From JAEUMD01 sp050246945 (GTDB taxonomy: Bacteria > Pseudomonadota > Alphaproteobacteria > Rhizobiales > Hyphomicrobiaceae), in contig JBFWVC010000001.1 of the NCBI GenBank assembly GCA_050246945.1, positions 124,001 through 188,000 on the forward strand: a stretch of 64,000 nucleotides of DNA. The letters run 5' to 3'. Positions 1 to 8,723 of the stretch are shown piece by piece. Made by a program: the position numbers and the translations under genes. The notes beneath the pieces were generated by a model that did no database searches, was not told where the DNA came from, and saw nothing but the letters and a program-made list of their open reading frames with translations. Within the stretch, counting starts at the first letter, position 1. Each line of letters begins with the position of its first letter.

Positions 1-49
1 TGCTGGCGCTGGCCTTTGCCTTTTTGGGCGCCTTGACTGCTACGTCCAT
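1..49 (-). CDS. N-terminus of an unidentified protein, possibly 3-hydroxybutyryl-CoA dehydrogenase (partial)
   Basis: An ATG at 49-47 on minus opens a reading frame that runs off the window edge. It follows etfA in the same direction, and a GAGGA sequence lies about 8 bases upstream. Only 16 codons are visible and they are rich in Lys and Ala, so no domain can be recognised. In many Hyphomicrobiales the gene after etfBA is 3-hydroxybutyryl-CoA dehydrogenase, which is the only reason for the suggestion. It could equally be another gene or a chance ORF. Confidence 0.35.
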   Translation of the reverse strand, partial: MDVAVKAPKKAKASAS

Positions 50-131
50 CTCGATGGTCCTCGTATTAATCGACCGCTCTATTGCCGGTATTCGATCGCC
101 CCTGACCGTCCGGCTTTCTTTTTCACGTTCT

Positions 132-1076
132 TCAGCCTCGAGCTTTTTCCAGTTCGGCCGCCAGCTCCGGCAGCGCCTGGAACAGGTCTGCCACAAGCCC
201 GTAATCGGCGACTTGGAAAATCGGCGCCTCCTCGTCCTTGTTGATCGCCACGATAATCTTCGAATCCTTCATACCCGCCAGATGCTGGATTGCCCCCGAG
301 ATTCCCACGGCGATGTAGAGCTCCGGCGCCACCACCTTGCCGGTTTGACCGACCTGCATGTCGTTGGGCACGAAACCGGCGTCCACCGCCGCACGCGAGG
401 CACCGATCGCCGCCCCGAGCTGGTCCGCCACAGGCTCTATCAGCGTCTTGAAATTGTCGCCCGATTGCAGGCCGCGCCCACCGGAGATGATGATCCGCGC
501 CGAGGCAAGGTCAGGCCGGTCTGACTTCGTCAGCTCGGCGCCCTTGAAACTCGAAAGTCCGGCTGACGCCGGCACGTCGATCTTCGCGACCGCTGCACTC
601 CCGCCCTCGCCTGCCGCCGCGAACGCCGCGGTGCGTACGGTGATCACCTTCTTCGCCTCGCCCGACTTCACCGTCTGGATGGCGTTGCCTGCATAGATTG
701 GACGTTCGAAGGTGTCGGCGCTTTTCACCGCAGTGACGTCGGAAATTTGCATGACATCGAGCAGCGCTGCCACGCGCGGCAGGATGTTCTTTCCTGATGC
801 CGTCGCAGGCGCCATCAGCACGTCGTAGCTGCCCATCAGCTCGACCAGCAGGGCGGACACCTCCTCCGCGAGTCCATGTGCCAGCTGCGGAGCATCGGCC
901 AGCAGTACTTTTGCGACACCGTCCAGCTTTGCTGCCTGATCAGCGGCCGCTTGCGCGTCTGCGCCCGCCACCAGGACGTGGATATCGCCTCCGATATTCT
1001 TTGCCGCCGTCACCGCCTTTGCCGTTGCAGGATTGAGCGTACCGTTGTCGTGTTCGGCGAGTATGAGAATGGTCAT
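132..1076 (-). CDS. etfA: Electron transfer flavoprotein subunit alpha
   Basis: This is the FAD-binding large subunit of ETF, which collects electrons from acyl-CoA and other dehydrogenases and passes them to ETF:ubiquinone oxidoreductase. The 314-residue length is typical. The C-terminal FAD domain is clear: SGGRGL near residue 197, GQTGKVVAPELY near 245 and GISGAIQHLAG near 260. The ATG at 1076-1074 overlaps the etfB stop codon as TGATG, so the two subunits are translationally coupled. A GTG at 1079 directly before it is an alternative start but less likely. A small ORF follows in the same direction after about 80 bases. Confidence 0.96.
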   Translation of the reverse strand: MTILILAEHDNGTLNPATAKAVTAAKNIGGDIHVLVAGADAQAAADQAAKLDGVAKVLLADAPQLAHGLAEEVSALLVELMGSYDVLMAPATASGKNILPRVAALLDVMQISDVTAVKSADTFERPIYAGNAIQTVKSGEAKKVITVRTAAFAAAGEGGSAAVAKIDVPASAGLSSFKGAELTKSDRPDLASARIIISGGRGLQSGDNFKTLIEPVADQLGAAIGASRAAVDAGFVPNDMQVGQTGKVVAPELYIAVGISGAIQHLAGMKDSKIIVAINKDEEAPIFQVADYGLVADLFQALPELAAELEKARG

Positions 1077-1831
1077 CACAACACCCCCGCTTCCGACTTC
1101 AGCTTGGAAACGAGATCAGCCACACTGCCGACCTTGACGCCCGCCTGGCGCTTCGCAGGCTCCGCCGTCACGAGCACTTGCAAACGCGGCGTGATATCGA
1201 CGCCCAGATCGTCGGGCTTCTTCACGTCGAGTGGCTTCTTCTTCGCCTTCATGATGTTGGGCAGTGTCGGATAGCGCGGCTCGTTGAGGCGCAGGTCCGT
1301 CGTGATCACGGCTGGCAGCTTGAGTCCCACCGTCTCGAGGCCGCCATCGACTTCTCGAGTGACCGCGACCCCGCCATCTGCGAATTCGACTTTGGAAGCG
1401 AACGTACCTTGCGGCCATCCGAGCAGCGCAGCCAGCATCTGCCCCGTCTGGTTGCAGTCGTCGTCGATCGCCTGCTTGCCGACGATCACGACGTCGGGCT
1501 TCTCCTGCTCGACAAGCACCCTGAGAATCTTGGCAACCGCTAGAGGTTCGACCGTTGCGCCTTCCGGTGTTTCGACGAGGATGGCGCGGTCCGCGCCAAT
1601 CGCCAGCGCCGTGCGCAAAGTGTCCTGAGCCTTCGTCGGACCGATCGAGACGACGACCACTTCGGTGGCGCCACCCTTCTCTTTCAGTCGGACGGCCTCT
1701 TCGACAGCAATCTCATCGAACGGATTCATCGACATCTTTACATTGGCAAGCTCGATGCCCGTTCCGTCGGCTTTGACACGGATCTTGACGTTGTAGTCAA
1801 CGACCCGCTTCACCGGCACTAAAATCTTCAT
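1076..1831 (-). CDS. etfB: Electron transfer flavoprotein subunit beta
   Basis: This is the small subunit of ETF, which binds AMP structurally and forms the heterodimer with EtfA. The 251-residue protein opens with the typical MKILVPVKRVVDYNV and carries the family signature around GKQAIDDDCNQTGQ near residue 117. Its stop overlaps the etfA start. It is separated from the upstream rhomboid gene by about 360 bases, so it probably has its own promoter, although I could not identify one with confidence. Confidence 0.96.
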   Translation of the reverse strand: MKILVPVKRVVDYNVKIRVKADGTGIELANVKMSMNPFDEIAVEEAVRLKEKGGATEVVVVSIGPTKAQDTLRTALAIGADRAILVETPEGATVEPLAVAKILRVLVEQEKPDVVIVGKQAIDDDCNQTGQMLAALLGWPQGTFASKVEFADGGVAVTREVDGGLETVGLKLPAVITTDLRLNEPRYPTLPNIMKAKKKPLDVKKPDDLGVDITPRLQVLVTAEPAKRQAGVKVGSVADLVSKLKSEAGVL

Positions 1832-2192
1832 CTCCGCAGCGGTCCTCAGCCTCGAATTTCTTTGTTTGTCACCTGCTCTTCATCAACCTGCAGTACCTCA
1901 CCGATAGGGCACCGTAGGCGTAAAAAGCATTGCAGCTACAGGACCCATCGCATGAGGCAACGCATCGGGTTCCCGAAGTCGTCTTGTGCACCGCAAACTC
2001 AGCTCCGCCCGCTATGACCCGAAAGGGCAGGCCAAGCCCGTGGGAATGAGGCGTGCATGAGCACTTCGCAGTTGCGAAACAGCAGCGTAGGTGCGGGTTT
2101 CTGGGAAGTCAATGCAACCGATGATGGGTACGCCCACCGGGCGCGGGAAAATCGAATTTCCACGCCGGCGATGCCCTTCGGGGCACACCCCC
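1832..2192. other. Non-coding stretch upstream of etfB
   Basis: There is no convincing gene here. It should hold the etfBA promoter on minus. A short hairpin with a TTCG loop (TGCCC/GGGCA, 2172-2185) sits directly downstream of the rhomboid stop. It has no T-run on either side, so a terminator role is only possible. Confidence 0.4.
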
Positions 2193-2882
2193 TCACGCGG
2201 CCCTCAGCCCCCGGTCGAAGAGGCGGACGCTGGGGCGCTTGAAGATGGGCACAAGGAGCGCCCCGGCGATCAGCCCGCCAATATGCGCCCACCACGCCAC
2301 CGGACCCACCTGAGGTATTAGTACCATCACGATTTGTGTTACAATCCAAACACCTAGCACGATAGCAGCGCTCACCTGCATGGGCAAAATCTTGAATGCC
2401 AGCACCCAGACTCGCACCCGCGGATGCAGCATCAGATAGGCCGCAATGACACCGGCAACGGCACCGCTGGCGCCGATCAGCGGAACGTCCGAATCCGGCG
2501 CTATCGAGGCGTGCACCAAGCCCGCAAAAATGCCGCATAACATGTAGAAGACGAGGAAGCGGAAGTGCCCCATTGCGTCCTCTACGTTGTCTCCGAATAC
2601 CCAAAGAAAGATCATGTTCCCGGCCAGATGCAGTAGATCGCCGTGAAAGAACATGTAGCTAACCAGCGTAAGGTTCTCCGGTAGCGGGATGGCCTGGGTC
2701 GGTGATTGGATCAACTGGCCGAAGAGTTCTCCGGGGATGACGGCGAAGCTCGCGACAAGAGCGTCCTGTCCGCCAGCGGCCGTGAGCGCGAAAACCAGCG
2801 CGTTGAGACCGATCAGGGCAAAGGTCACGTACTGGCGATGGATGTACTTCAGCGGATTGTCGTCCTGCAGCGGCACGAACAC
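2193..2882 (-). CDS. Rhomboid family intramembrane serine protease
   Basis: This is a polytopic membrane protease that cleaves transmembrane substrates within the bilayer. The Ser-His dyad is visible: GASG with Ser139 and WWAH with His200 in a later helix. His85 and Asn89 of an HxxxN motif sit in an earlier helix and would form the oxyanion side. About six hydrophobic helices fit a 229-residue protein of the GlpG type. The N-terminus MFVPLQDDNPL is typical of the rhizobial branch. The substrate cannot be inferred. It lies between the adenosyltransferase gene and etfB on the same strand, separated from the former by a repeat copy. Confidence 0.9.
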   Translation of the reverse strand: MFVPLQDDNPLKYIHRQYVTFALIGLNALVFALTAAGGQDALVASFAVIPGELFGQLIQSPTQAIPLPENLTLVSYMFFHGDLLHLAGNMIFLWVFGDNVEDAMGHFRFLVFYMLCGIFAGLVHASIAPDSDVPLIGASGAVAGVIAAYLMLHPRVRVWVLAFKILPMQVSAAIVLGVWIVTQIVMVLIPQVGPVAWWAHIGGLIAGALLVPIFKRPSVRLFDRGLRAA

Positions 2883-3054
2883 GAATTGAGCCTTCCTTCA
2901 TCGAGTTGCCGCGCCGCATCGGCAGCGCTGGACCGGCGAAGATTTGCACGTCTGCATCGCTCCGACAACGCCATCGCGAACGCGATGGTCTGGCGCTGAT
3001 CTCTACTGGCGCTTGGAGATTGCCACATGGCCCAGCAGCGGAAGGCCGCTACCG

Positions 3055-3110
3055 TATGTTCAGCTGAAGTGTGGAGCGGTTCAGCGTGAAGGACGCGCTT
3101 GAAAGCAAGC
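3055..3110 (+). repeat. Truncated copy 1 of the ~100-bp dispersed repeat (family A)
   Basis: It keeps the first half of the element: TTCAGCTGAAGTG followed by AGCGGTTCAGCGTGAA. The second hairpin present in full copies is missing. It abuts the stop codon of the adenosyltransferase gene and reads in the same orientation as every other copy. Confidence 0.7.
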
Positions 3111-3692
3111 TCAGCGGTTCTTGCCCGGCACCCACAACACGTCACCCGCCCCGCGATCGTTCACATAACGACTGGCGACGAACAGGAAATCGGAAAGCCG
3201 ATTGACGTATTGCAGCGCCGCCTCGCTCACTGGCTCGTCCTCGTGCAACGCAAGCTCCACCATCAGCCGCTCCGCGCGCCGGCAGACCGTTCGCGCCACA
3301 TGAAGATGTGCCGCAGCAGGGGTACCGCCCGGAAGCACGAACGACTTCAGCGGCTTAAGCTCACTGTTGAGCTGATCGATCTCATCCTCGAGTCGCTTGA
3401 CCTGATCCGCACTGATGCGCAGCGGCTCGTAGCCCAGCTCCTTGCCGGTATCGGGCACACAAAGATCCGCCCCCAAGTCGAACAGGTCGTTTTGCACCCG
3501 GACCAGCATGCTGCCGACCGTTTCGAAGGAATCGCTGATATGAAGCCTTGCCACGCCGACCACCGAGTTGGTTTCATCGACCGTGCCGTAGGCGGCAATC
3601 CGCAGCGAGTGCTTGGGAACACGCTCGCCGGTGCCGAGCCCCGTTGTCCCCTTGTCGCCCGTTCGCGTATAAATCTTGTTCAGTTTAACCAT
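3111..3692 (-). CDS. ATP:cob(I)alamin adenosyltransferase, PduO type
   Basis: The protein transfers the adenosyl group of ATP to cob(I)alamin to make coenzyme B12. The N-terminal nucleotide-binding motif TRTGDKGTT (residues 8-16) is diagnostic of the PduO family. The later VCRRAERLMVEL stretch and the Asn in QYVNRLSDFLF match the conserved helical bundle. Its 193 residues are normal for the family. It is in line with the HIG1-type gene upstream, an order common in Hyphomicrobiales, where the enzyme probably supplies methylmalonyl-CoA mutase. A truncated repeat copy follows directly. Confidence 0.93.
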   Translation of the reverse strand: MVKLNKIYTRTGDKGTTGLGTGERVPKHSLRIAAYGTVDETNSVVGVARLHISDSFETVGSMLVRVQNDLFDLGADLCVPDTGKELGYEPLRISADQVKRLEDEIDQLNSELKPLKSFVLPGGTPAAAHLHVARTVCRRAERLMVELALHEDEPVSEAALQYVNRLSDFLFVASRYVNDRGAGDVLWVPGKNR

Positions 3693-3755
3693 GGGCTCTC
3701 TTCATGCCAGGACAACGGTGCGGCTGGATCCTGAAGCTGGGGCTCAGTCCCTATG

Positions 3756-3944
3756 CTAGGCCTTCAACAGCAGATATCCGATGATGATCAGGATGGCCAC
3801 GAACTGCAGGCCGACACGCCAGCGCATCAGCTTTTGGCTCAGGTTTGCACTCTTGTGGCTCATCAGGCTCCAAAGCCCGAGCATGAGCACCACCAGCACG
3901 GCCAGAACCGCAACGGTCGTGAGGTGATAAAGGGCGGTTTCCAT
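3756..3944 (-). CDS. Twin transmembrane helix small protein, HIG1 domain
   Basis: This 62-residue inner-membrane protein has two hydrophobic helices (about residues 8-27 and 43-60) around a basic loop with SQKLMRWRV, the typical pattern of bacterial HIG1-domain proteins. Mitochondrial relatives (Hig1/Rcf) are cytochrome oxidase assembly or regulation factors; the bacterial role is not settled. I chose the ATG at 3944; an in-frame GTG four codons upstream is the alternative. It is 63 bases upstream of the adenosyltransferase gene on the same strand. Confidence 0.85.
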   Translation of the reverse strand: METALYHLTTVAVLAVLVVLMLGLWSLMSHKSANLSQKLMRWRVGLQFVAILIIIGYLLLKA

Positions 3945-4180
3945 GATTCTGCTCACCGATCCAGCGCGATACGAATATTCTCGCGCTTAGATAGACCTCC
4001 CTCCCTGTTGCAGCAAACACTTCGCGAGGTGACTGGGTCGCTCCGACGCACACCATGGCTGGCCACGGCTGGGCGCGTCTCAGCAGAATCAGTGGCAGCT
4101 GCTGGGAAAACCCTGCCTTTGGCTTTGGCACCGGCCTGCTATTGCCGTAATTTTGCGAATCATGCGCTGCACTGCGCTTC

Positions 4181-5728
4181 ATGACGCCATCGCCCTTTTG
4201 CGCACCCACCAGGGGAACACATTTGAGCCGCCGCCCGGCACTCACGAGATCGTCCAAGCCAGCCTTTGGCGGTGCTCATCGCTGCTGTCCCTCGTCCGTC
4301 AGCGCGCGCATCATCTCGATGCTTGCGCTGGCCGGCGCGACGTCACTCATGATCGCAAATGAAGTAGCCCTGCCCTTCCTTTCTTCCGCAGCGCGCGCTC
4401 AGTCCGACCCCAGCGAAAAGCGTCGCCAGCTCGAGGAGCAACGTAACGAACTCAAGTCCGCCCACGACCGCGAACAGAAGCTTGCCAACGACGTCGCCGA
4501 GATCGACGCGGAACGCGAGCGGCTCAAGCAGCGTCTCGTCGAAACGGCAGCGCTCATTCAGAAGAGCGAGACCAAGATGTCGGCCATCGAGGGTCGACTT
4601 GGCGAGCTTCAGGCCCAGGAAAAGATCGTCCGCGGCTCGCTCGATCAACGCCACGGCCAGATTGCGAAACTGCTTGGCGCGTTGCAGCGCATGGGCCGCA
4701 ACCCTCCGCCGGTGATGATTACCCGCCGCTCCGACGCCCTCCAGATGGTCCGCTCCGCCATGCTCCTTGCCGCAGCATTTCCCGAGCTGCGCGGCCAGGC
4801 GATGCAGCTGTCGTCCCGCCTCAAGGAGCTGGTCCGCGTCATGGACGACATCCGCTCCGAAAGCGAGCGATTGAAATCCGAGACCGCCCGGCTCACTGAG
4901 GCGCAGACCAAGCTTGCTGGGCTCATGGAGGAACGCAAGAAATCGCTCGACCAGCGCCGCGACGAGCTGGCGGAAGTGCGTCGCGCGAGCGCCGAAATTT
5001 CGCGTTCCGTGACCGATCTGACCGAGTTGATCTCCCGACTCGATGAGAAGGTCACTCAAAACACGAATCTCAAGAACTACGAGAAGGAGCTTGCGGACGC
5101 CCGCGTGCAGCCCGCCAAGCCACCTCCCTCCGGGCCGATCGTTCTGACCCCGGAGCAGTCGCCTGGCGCGGAGACACCCGTCACCCGCAAGGAAATTGCC
5201 CTCAATGTGCCCAAACCTGATGAAATCGTAGAGTTGCGGCCGAGCGGACGTGCTGACAGCGCGGCAAGGCACGATCGCATCAAGCCGGCGCTGCCGTTCC
5301 ACAAGGCCCGCGGCCGGCTGCCGTTACCCGCGGCAGGCCGCACTGTCCTTAATTATGGCGAGAAAACGCAATATGGCGGAAACTCGAAGGGAATCGTTCT
5401 GGAGACGCGGTCAGGCGCGCAGATCACGTCTCCGTGTGATGGCTGGGTCGTTTATGCTGGCGAATTCCGCAGTTATGGCCAACTCTTGATAATCAATGCT
5501 GGCGGCGGGTATCATATTCTGCTTGCAGGATTGTCACGGATTGATGTGGAACCCGGACAATTCGTACTTGCAGCCGAGCCGGTTGGCACGATGAGTGGAA
5601 CAGCGTCAACGCGAGAGTTGAAAAGCGGTTCCGACGCCCCAGTTCTGTACGTAGAATTCCGCAAGGAAGGTGATCCAATCGACCCAAGCCCCTGGTGGGT
5701 GAGTGGTCCCGAGAAGGTGCAAGGATGA
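4181..5728 (+). CDS. EnvC-like murein hydrolase activator, degenerate LytM (M23) domain
   Basis: The protein combines a signal-like hydrophobic stretch (about residues 47-72, ending ARAQ), a long coiled coil (about 77-310, heptad-rich Glu/Lys/Leu/Arg) and a C-terminal LytM/M23-like domain (about 385-505). Active M23 enzymes bind zinc through H-x3-D and HxH. Here the first region has no His (GNSKGIVLE) and the second reads VLYVEF, so it is probably an activator of amidases, like EnvC, and not itself a hydrolase. The ATG at 4181 gives a long polar leader before the signal; an ATG at 4319 is a plausible shorter start. The stop overlaps the ctpA start as ATGA. Confidence 0.85.
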   Translation: MTPSPFCAPTRGTHLSRRPALTRSSKPAFGGAHRCCPSSVSARIISMLALAGATSLMIANEVALPFLSSAARAQSDPSEKRRQLEEQRNELKSAHDREQKLANDVAEIDAERERLKQRLVETAALIQKSETKMSAIEGRLGELQAQEKIVRGSLDQRHGQIAKLLGALQRMGRNPPPVMITRRSDALQMVRSAMLLAAAFPELRGQAMQLSSRLKELVRVMDDIRSESERLKSETARLTEAQTKLAGLMEERKKSLDQRRDELAEVRRASAEISRSVTDLTELISRLDEKVTQNTNLKNYEKELADARVQPAKPPPSGPIVLTPEQSPGAETPVTRKEIALNVPKPDEIVELRPSGRADSAARHDRIKPALPFHKARGRLPLPAAGRTVLNYGEKTQYGGNSKGIVLETRSGAQITSPCDGWVVYAGEFRSYGQLLIINAGGGYHILLAGLSRIDVEPGQFVLAAEPVGTMSGTASTRELKSGSDAPVLYVEFRKEGDPIDPSPWWVSGPEKVQG

Positions 5729-7083
5729 TGCGCAAGACCGACTTCGCATTCTGGACATTTCTGCTGATGACCGGCCTGGCAGGCGCGGCAACGGTCCTCA
5801 ACGCGCCACAAACGCATTCGGCCACGACGAAGTCGCAGAGCCTTTATCAACAGCTCGACCTGTTCGGCGACGTGCTCGAGCGCGTCCGCTCCGACTACGT
5901 AGAAGAGCCCGATGACGAGAAGCTCATCGAGAGCGCCATCAATGGCATGCTCTCCTCGCTCGACCCGCATTCCGCATACCTCAATCGCAAGCACTTCCAG
6001 GACATGCAGGTGCAGACTAGGGGTGAGTTCGGCGGACTAGGTATCGAAGTAACGATGGAGAGTGGCGTCGTGAAGGTCGTCGCCCCGATCGACGATACTC
6101 CGGCTGCACGCGCAGGTGTGCAGGCAAACGATCTCATCACCCATCTCGACGACAAGGCCGTCAATGGATTGACGCTCGAGCAGGCCGTCGAGCAGATGCG
6201 CGGCGCGGTGAACACACCCATCACGTTGACGATCGTGCGCAAAGGCGTGGAGGAGCCACTCGAGATCAAGATCGTGCGCGACATCATCCGCATCAATGCG
6301 GTGAAGTCTCGCCGCGAAGGCGACGTCGGCTACGTCAAGATATCGACATTCAACGAGCAGACGCACTCCAACCTCGTCCGTGCGATCCAGACGCTGGAAA
6401 AGGAGATCGGTAACGAACTCAAGGGCTACATCATCGACCTTAGGAACAACCCTGGCGGCCTCCTCGACCAGGCGATCGCGGTATCCGATGACTTCCTCGA
6501 GCGTGGCGCAATCGTCTTCACACGCGGACGCAACAACGAGGAAACACAGCGCAATCAAGCCCGCCCGGGCGACATCACCGGCGGTAAGAAAATCGTCGTA
6601 CTCATCAACGGTGGCTCGGCCTCGGCATCTGAAATCGTGGCAGGCGCTCTACAGGACCACAAGCGCGCCACCGTCATCGGCACGCGGTCGTTCGGCAAGG
6701 GCTCGGTGCAGACCATCATCCCTCTTGGAGCCAACGGCGCAATCCGACTGACCACGGCTCGCTATTACACGCCGTCGAACCGCTCCATTCAGGCCAAGGG
6801 CATCGCGCCTGACATTATCGTCGAGCAGGAGCTGCCCGAAGACATGAAGGCCAAGGCCTCCAAGACGAAAGTGCGCGGCGAGGCAAGCCTTCGTGGTCAC
6901 CTCAGGAACGACAAGGATGAGGAAGAGGAGCAGTCCGGCTCATCCGCCTACGTACCCAAGGAACCCGAAAAGGATACGCAGCTGCAATACGCGCTGAACT
7001 TCCTGCGCGGCAAGGTGACCGGACCCGCCACCGCTTCACCCGCAACGCCGCCCGCCGAGGCTCAGCCCCAGAAGGCGAACTGA
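5725..7083 (+). CDS. ctpA: Carboxy-terminal processing protease, S41 family
   Basis: This is a periplasmic serine protease with an N-terminal membrane anchor, a PDZ domain (about residues 95-180) and the S41 catalytic domain. The Ser-Lys dyad is visible: Ser300 in GGSASASE and Lys325 in FGKGSVQ, 25 residues apart as expected. The ATG at 5725 overlaps the stop of the EnvC-like gene, with AGAAGG about 8 bases upstream. This pairing with an EnvC-like activator is common in alphaproteobacteria and points to control of peptidoglycan remodelling at division. The tail after residue 385 is charged and of low complexity. A strong terminator follows. Confidence 0.94.
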   Translation: MMRKTDFAFWTFLLMTGLAGAATVLNAPQTHSATTKSQSLYQQLDLFGDVLERVRSDYVEEPDDEKLIESAINGMLSSLDPHSAYLNRKHFQDMQVQTRGEFGGLGIEVTMESGVVKVVAPIDDTPAARAGVQANDLITHLDDKAVNGLTLEQAVEQMRGAVNTPITLTIVRKGVEEPLEIKIVRDIIRINAVKSRREGDVGYVKISTFNEQTHSNLVRAIQTLEKEIGNELKGYIIDLRNNPGGLLDQAIAVSDDFLERGAIVFTRGRNNEETQRNQARPGDITGGKKIVVLINGGSASASEIVAGALQDHKRATVIGTRSFGKGSVQTIIPLGANGAIRLTTARYYTPSNRSIQAKGIAPDIIVEQELPEDMKAKASKTKVRGEASLRGHLRNDKDEEEEQSGSSAYVPKEPEKDTQLQYALNFLRGKVTGPATASPATPPAEAQPQKAN

Positions 7084-7120
7084 CGGACGCCCAGTCCGCT
7101 TTTGCAGCAAACAATTGCAA

Positions 7121-7148
7121 CGGGCGCCTGTACCCAGGCGCCCGTTTT
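7121..7148 (+). terminator. Rho-independent terminator after ctpA
   Basis: A perfect 10-bp stem (CGGGCGCCTG/CAGGCGCCCG) with a four-base loop TACC is followed directly by TTTT. It starts 38 bases after the ctpA stop and closes the EnvC-like/ctpA operon. Confidence 0.9.
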
Positions 7149-7360
7149 CATTTGGCCGGCTGCCAATGCGCTTTGCCGCAACCAGTACCGTTTCAGAGCT
7201 AGAGCAGATGAATTGGAAGCGCGTGAGCGTCCTGCGAGGGCGTGGCTGAGACACTCAGGAAAGGTCCGCGGCGGCGTGTTAGAATTCCGCTTCAACGCGC
7301 ACGTTGCGATGCGACCGAACTCGCGCGCTGCAAAATCAGAAAATCCGCAAGGCGATGAGC

Positions 7361-7867
7361 ATGACGAAAATCGACATAGACAAGATGACCTACCGCCCAT
7401 GTGTCGGCATCATGGTCTTGAACCGCGACGGCCTGATCTGGATCGGCCGCCGCTCCGACGCCAAGAACAAGATCGCGAACGGTACTTGGTGGCAGATGCC
7501 CCAAGGAGGCATCGACGCCGGCGAGGACCCCGCAGCCGCCGCACGGCGCGAGCTCTACGAAGAGACGCGTATCCGTTCTGCCCAAATCATCGCCGAGCAC
7601 AGGAAGTGGCTCAATTACGACCTTCCAGTCGAGCTGATCGGCAAGAAGTGGGGCGGCAAGTACCGCGGCCAGACCCAGAAGTGGTTTGCCATGCGGTTCC
7701 TCGGCGACGACAGCGAAGTTGATATCTCTCCGGTCGATCACGAAATCGAGTTTGACGACTGGAGGTGGGCGAAGCGCTCCGAGCTGATGGACCTGATCGT
7801 CCCGTTCAAGCGCGAGGTTTATCGCGCCGTGCTCGACGAGCTGGGCCCACTTGCCGCAGACGGATGA
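7361..7867 (+). CDS. rppH: RNA pyrophosphohydrolase (Nudix)
   Basis: It removes pyrophosphate from the 5' end of primary transcripts, opening them to RNase E-dependent decay. The Nudix box is intact (about residues 48-70: GGIDAGED...RELYEET) and PQGG precedes it. WWQMPQGG and KYRGQTQKWF are family hallmarks. I chose the ATG at 7361 because AAGG lies 8 bases upstream; an ATG two codons earlier would have the same sequence only 2 bases away. A decayed copy of its 3' end and a complete diverged paralogue lie within 1.4 kb downstream. Confidence 0.93.
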   Translation: MTKIDIDKMTYRPCVGIMVLNRDGLIWIGRRSDAKNKIANGTWWQMPQGGIDAGEDPAAAARRELYEETRIRSAQIIAEHRKWLNYDLPVELIGKKWGGKYRGQTQKWFAMRFLGDDSEVDISPVDHEIEFDDWRWAKRSELMDLIVPFKREVYRAVLDELGPLAADG

Positions 7868-7870
7868 TTC

Positions 7871-8257
7871 TCAAGCGCCAGCGCGCGACTTCTGCTCCCT
7901 TCGGAACTGCAGCTTGCAGCCCTTCTGGTTCGAAACCTTCTCGATTGACTCGAACTCGCCCTTGAGGCGAGCCAGTTCGGCTGCGGTGGGACCGTCGCCC
8001 TTGATGAAGAACGCCGCTGGCCAGAACAGGACAATAGCCACGCCTGTTGCGACCGCATCATTCGTCGACTTTTGATCCTGGATGCCGGCAACCTCCGAGG
8101 CACGCGCCGACACACGCTCTGCCTCGAGACCCAGCTGCTCGCAAGTGAGATTGTTGTATTGCAAAGGTGAGACGTAGGCAGCACTGATGTCGTTCGAAGC
8201 CGATGCACAGCCCGCGACCGTTGCCGCAATTGCCAACAACGAAAAAATCCGAATCAT
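7871..8257 (-). CDS. Small lipoprotein of unknown function
   Basis: The 128-residue product begins with a lipoprotein signal (MIRIFSLLAIAATVAGC) whose Cys17 would be lipidated. After a polar region with NLTCEQLGLEAERV, probably helical, comes a second hydrophobic segment (VAIVLFWPAAFFI, about residues 76-88) and a charged C-terminus. Proteins of this pattern are common, uncharacterised alphaproteobacterial lipoproteins; I do not know a function. It is convergent with rppH, with only 3 bases between the stops, and lies between rppH and the relic of the rppH 3' end. Confidence 0.75.
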   Translation of the reverse strand: MIRIFSLLAIAATVAGCASASNDISAAYVSPLQYNNLTCEQLGLEAERVSARASEVAGIQDQKSTNDAVATGVAIVLFWPAAFFIKGDGPTAAELARLKGEFESIEKVSNQKGCKLQFRREQKSRAGA

Positions 8258-8352
8258 TTTCCGCCCCCATCCAAGAAGCGGAACCCTATCAAGGCGCCGA
8301 CTGGATACAACAGTATGCGGAATTATTCCCACCGAAAAGCGAACTCAGTGCA

Positions 8353-8448
8353 AAGCGCTCCGAACTGATTGACTTGATCGTCCCGCTCAAGCACGAGGTT
8401 TGTCGCGCCGCACTCGACGAACTGGGCCCGCTTGCATCGGACTATTGA
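8353..8448 (+). pseudogene. Relic duplicate of the rppH 3' end
   Basis: The last 96 bases of rppH (7772-7867) recur here in the same frame, ending in a stop at the equivalent position. My manual alignment gives 80 of 96 identical bases; the translation KRSELIDLIVPLKHEV matches KRSELMDLIVPFKREV of RppH. No Nudix box or start is present upstream, so it is a fragment. Many of the changes are silent third-position changes, which suggests it was once under selection or is an old duplicate. Confidence 0.8.
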
Positions 8449-8528
8449 TTCCTCGACCCCCGACCATCGGCGCGTCACAAACTCCGCAGGTTGCCGCTGC
8501 ACTCGTGGCGCTGCACCGACTGCCTAAG

Positions 8529-8627
8529 GCATGTCGAGCTGAGGTGCGCAGCGGTTCAGCGTGAAATGCATGCTCGAAACAATAGATTGGATCGTGTGCA
8601 TGCTTTGACGAAACATGGACACGTTCT
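8529..8627 (+). repeat. Copy 2 of family A repeat
   Basis: It shows both halves of the element: GCATGTCGAGCTGAGG...GCGGTTCAGCGTGAA...GCATGCTC, then a second hairpin with CGTGTGCATG (8593-8602) against CATGGACACG (8614-8623). It lies between the rppH relic and the second rppH-like gene. Confidence 0.85.
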
Positions 8628-8723
8628 GGTCAGCACGGCACGTCCGTCACAACTTTGCGCTAGGCTTGAGACAAAGTGATTCGCACGACGTGCCCAGTGG
8701 CCATCGAGGATGCGGTCCCCGCC

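Noticed and set aside
4343..5302. 319-codon minus-strand ORF
   Set aside because: Antisense to the coiled-coil part of the EnvC-like gene; composition fits a shadow.
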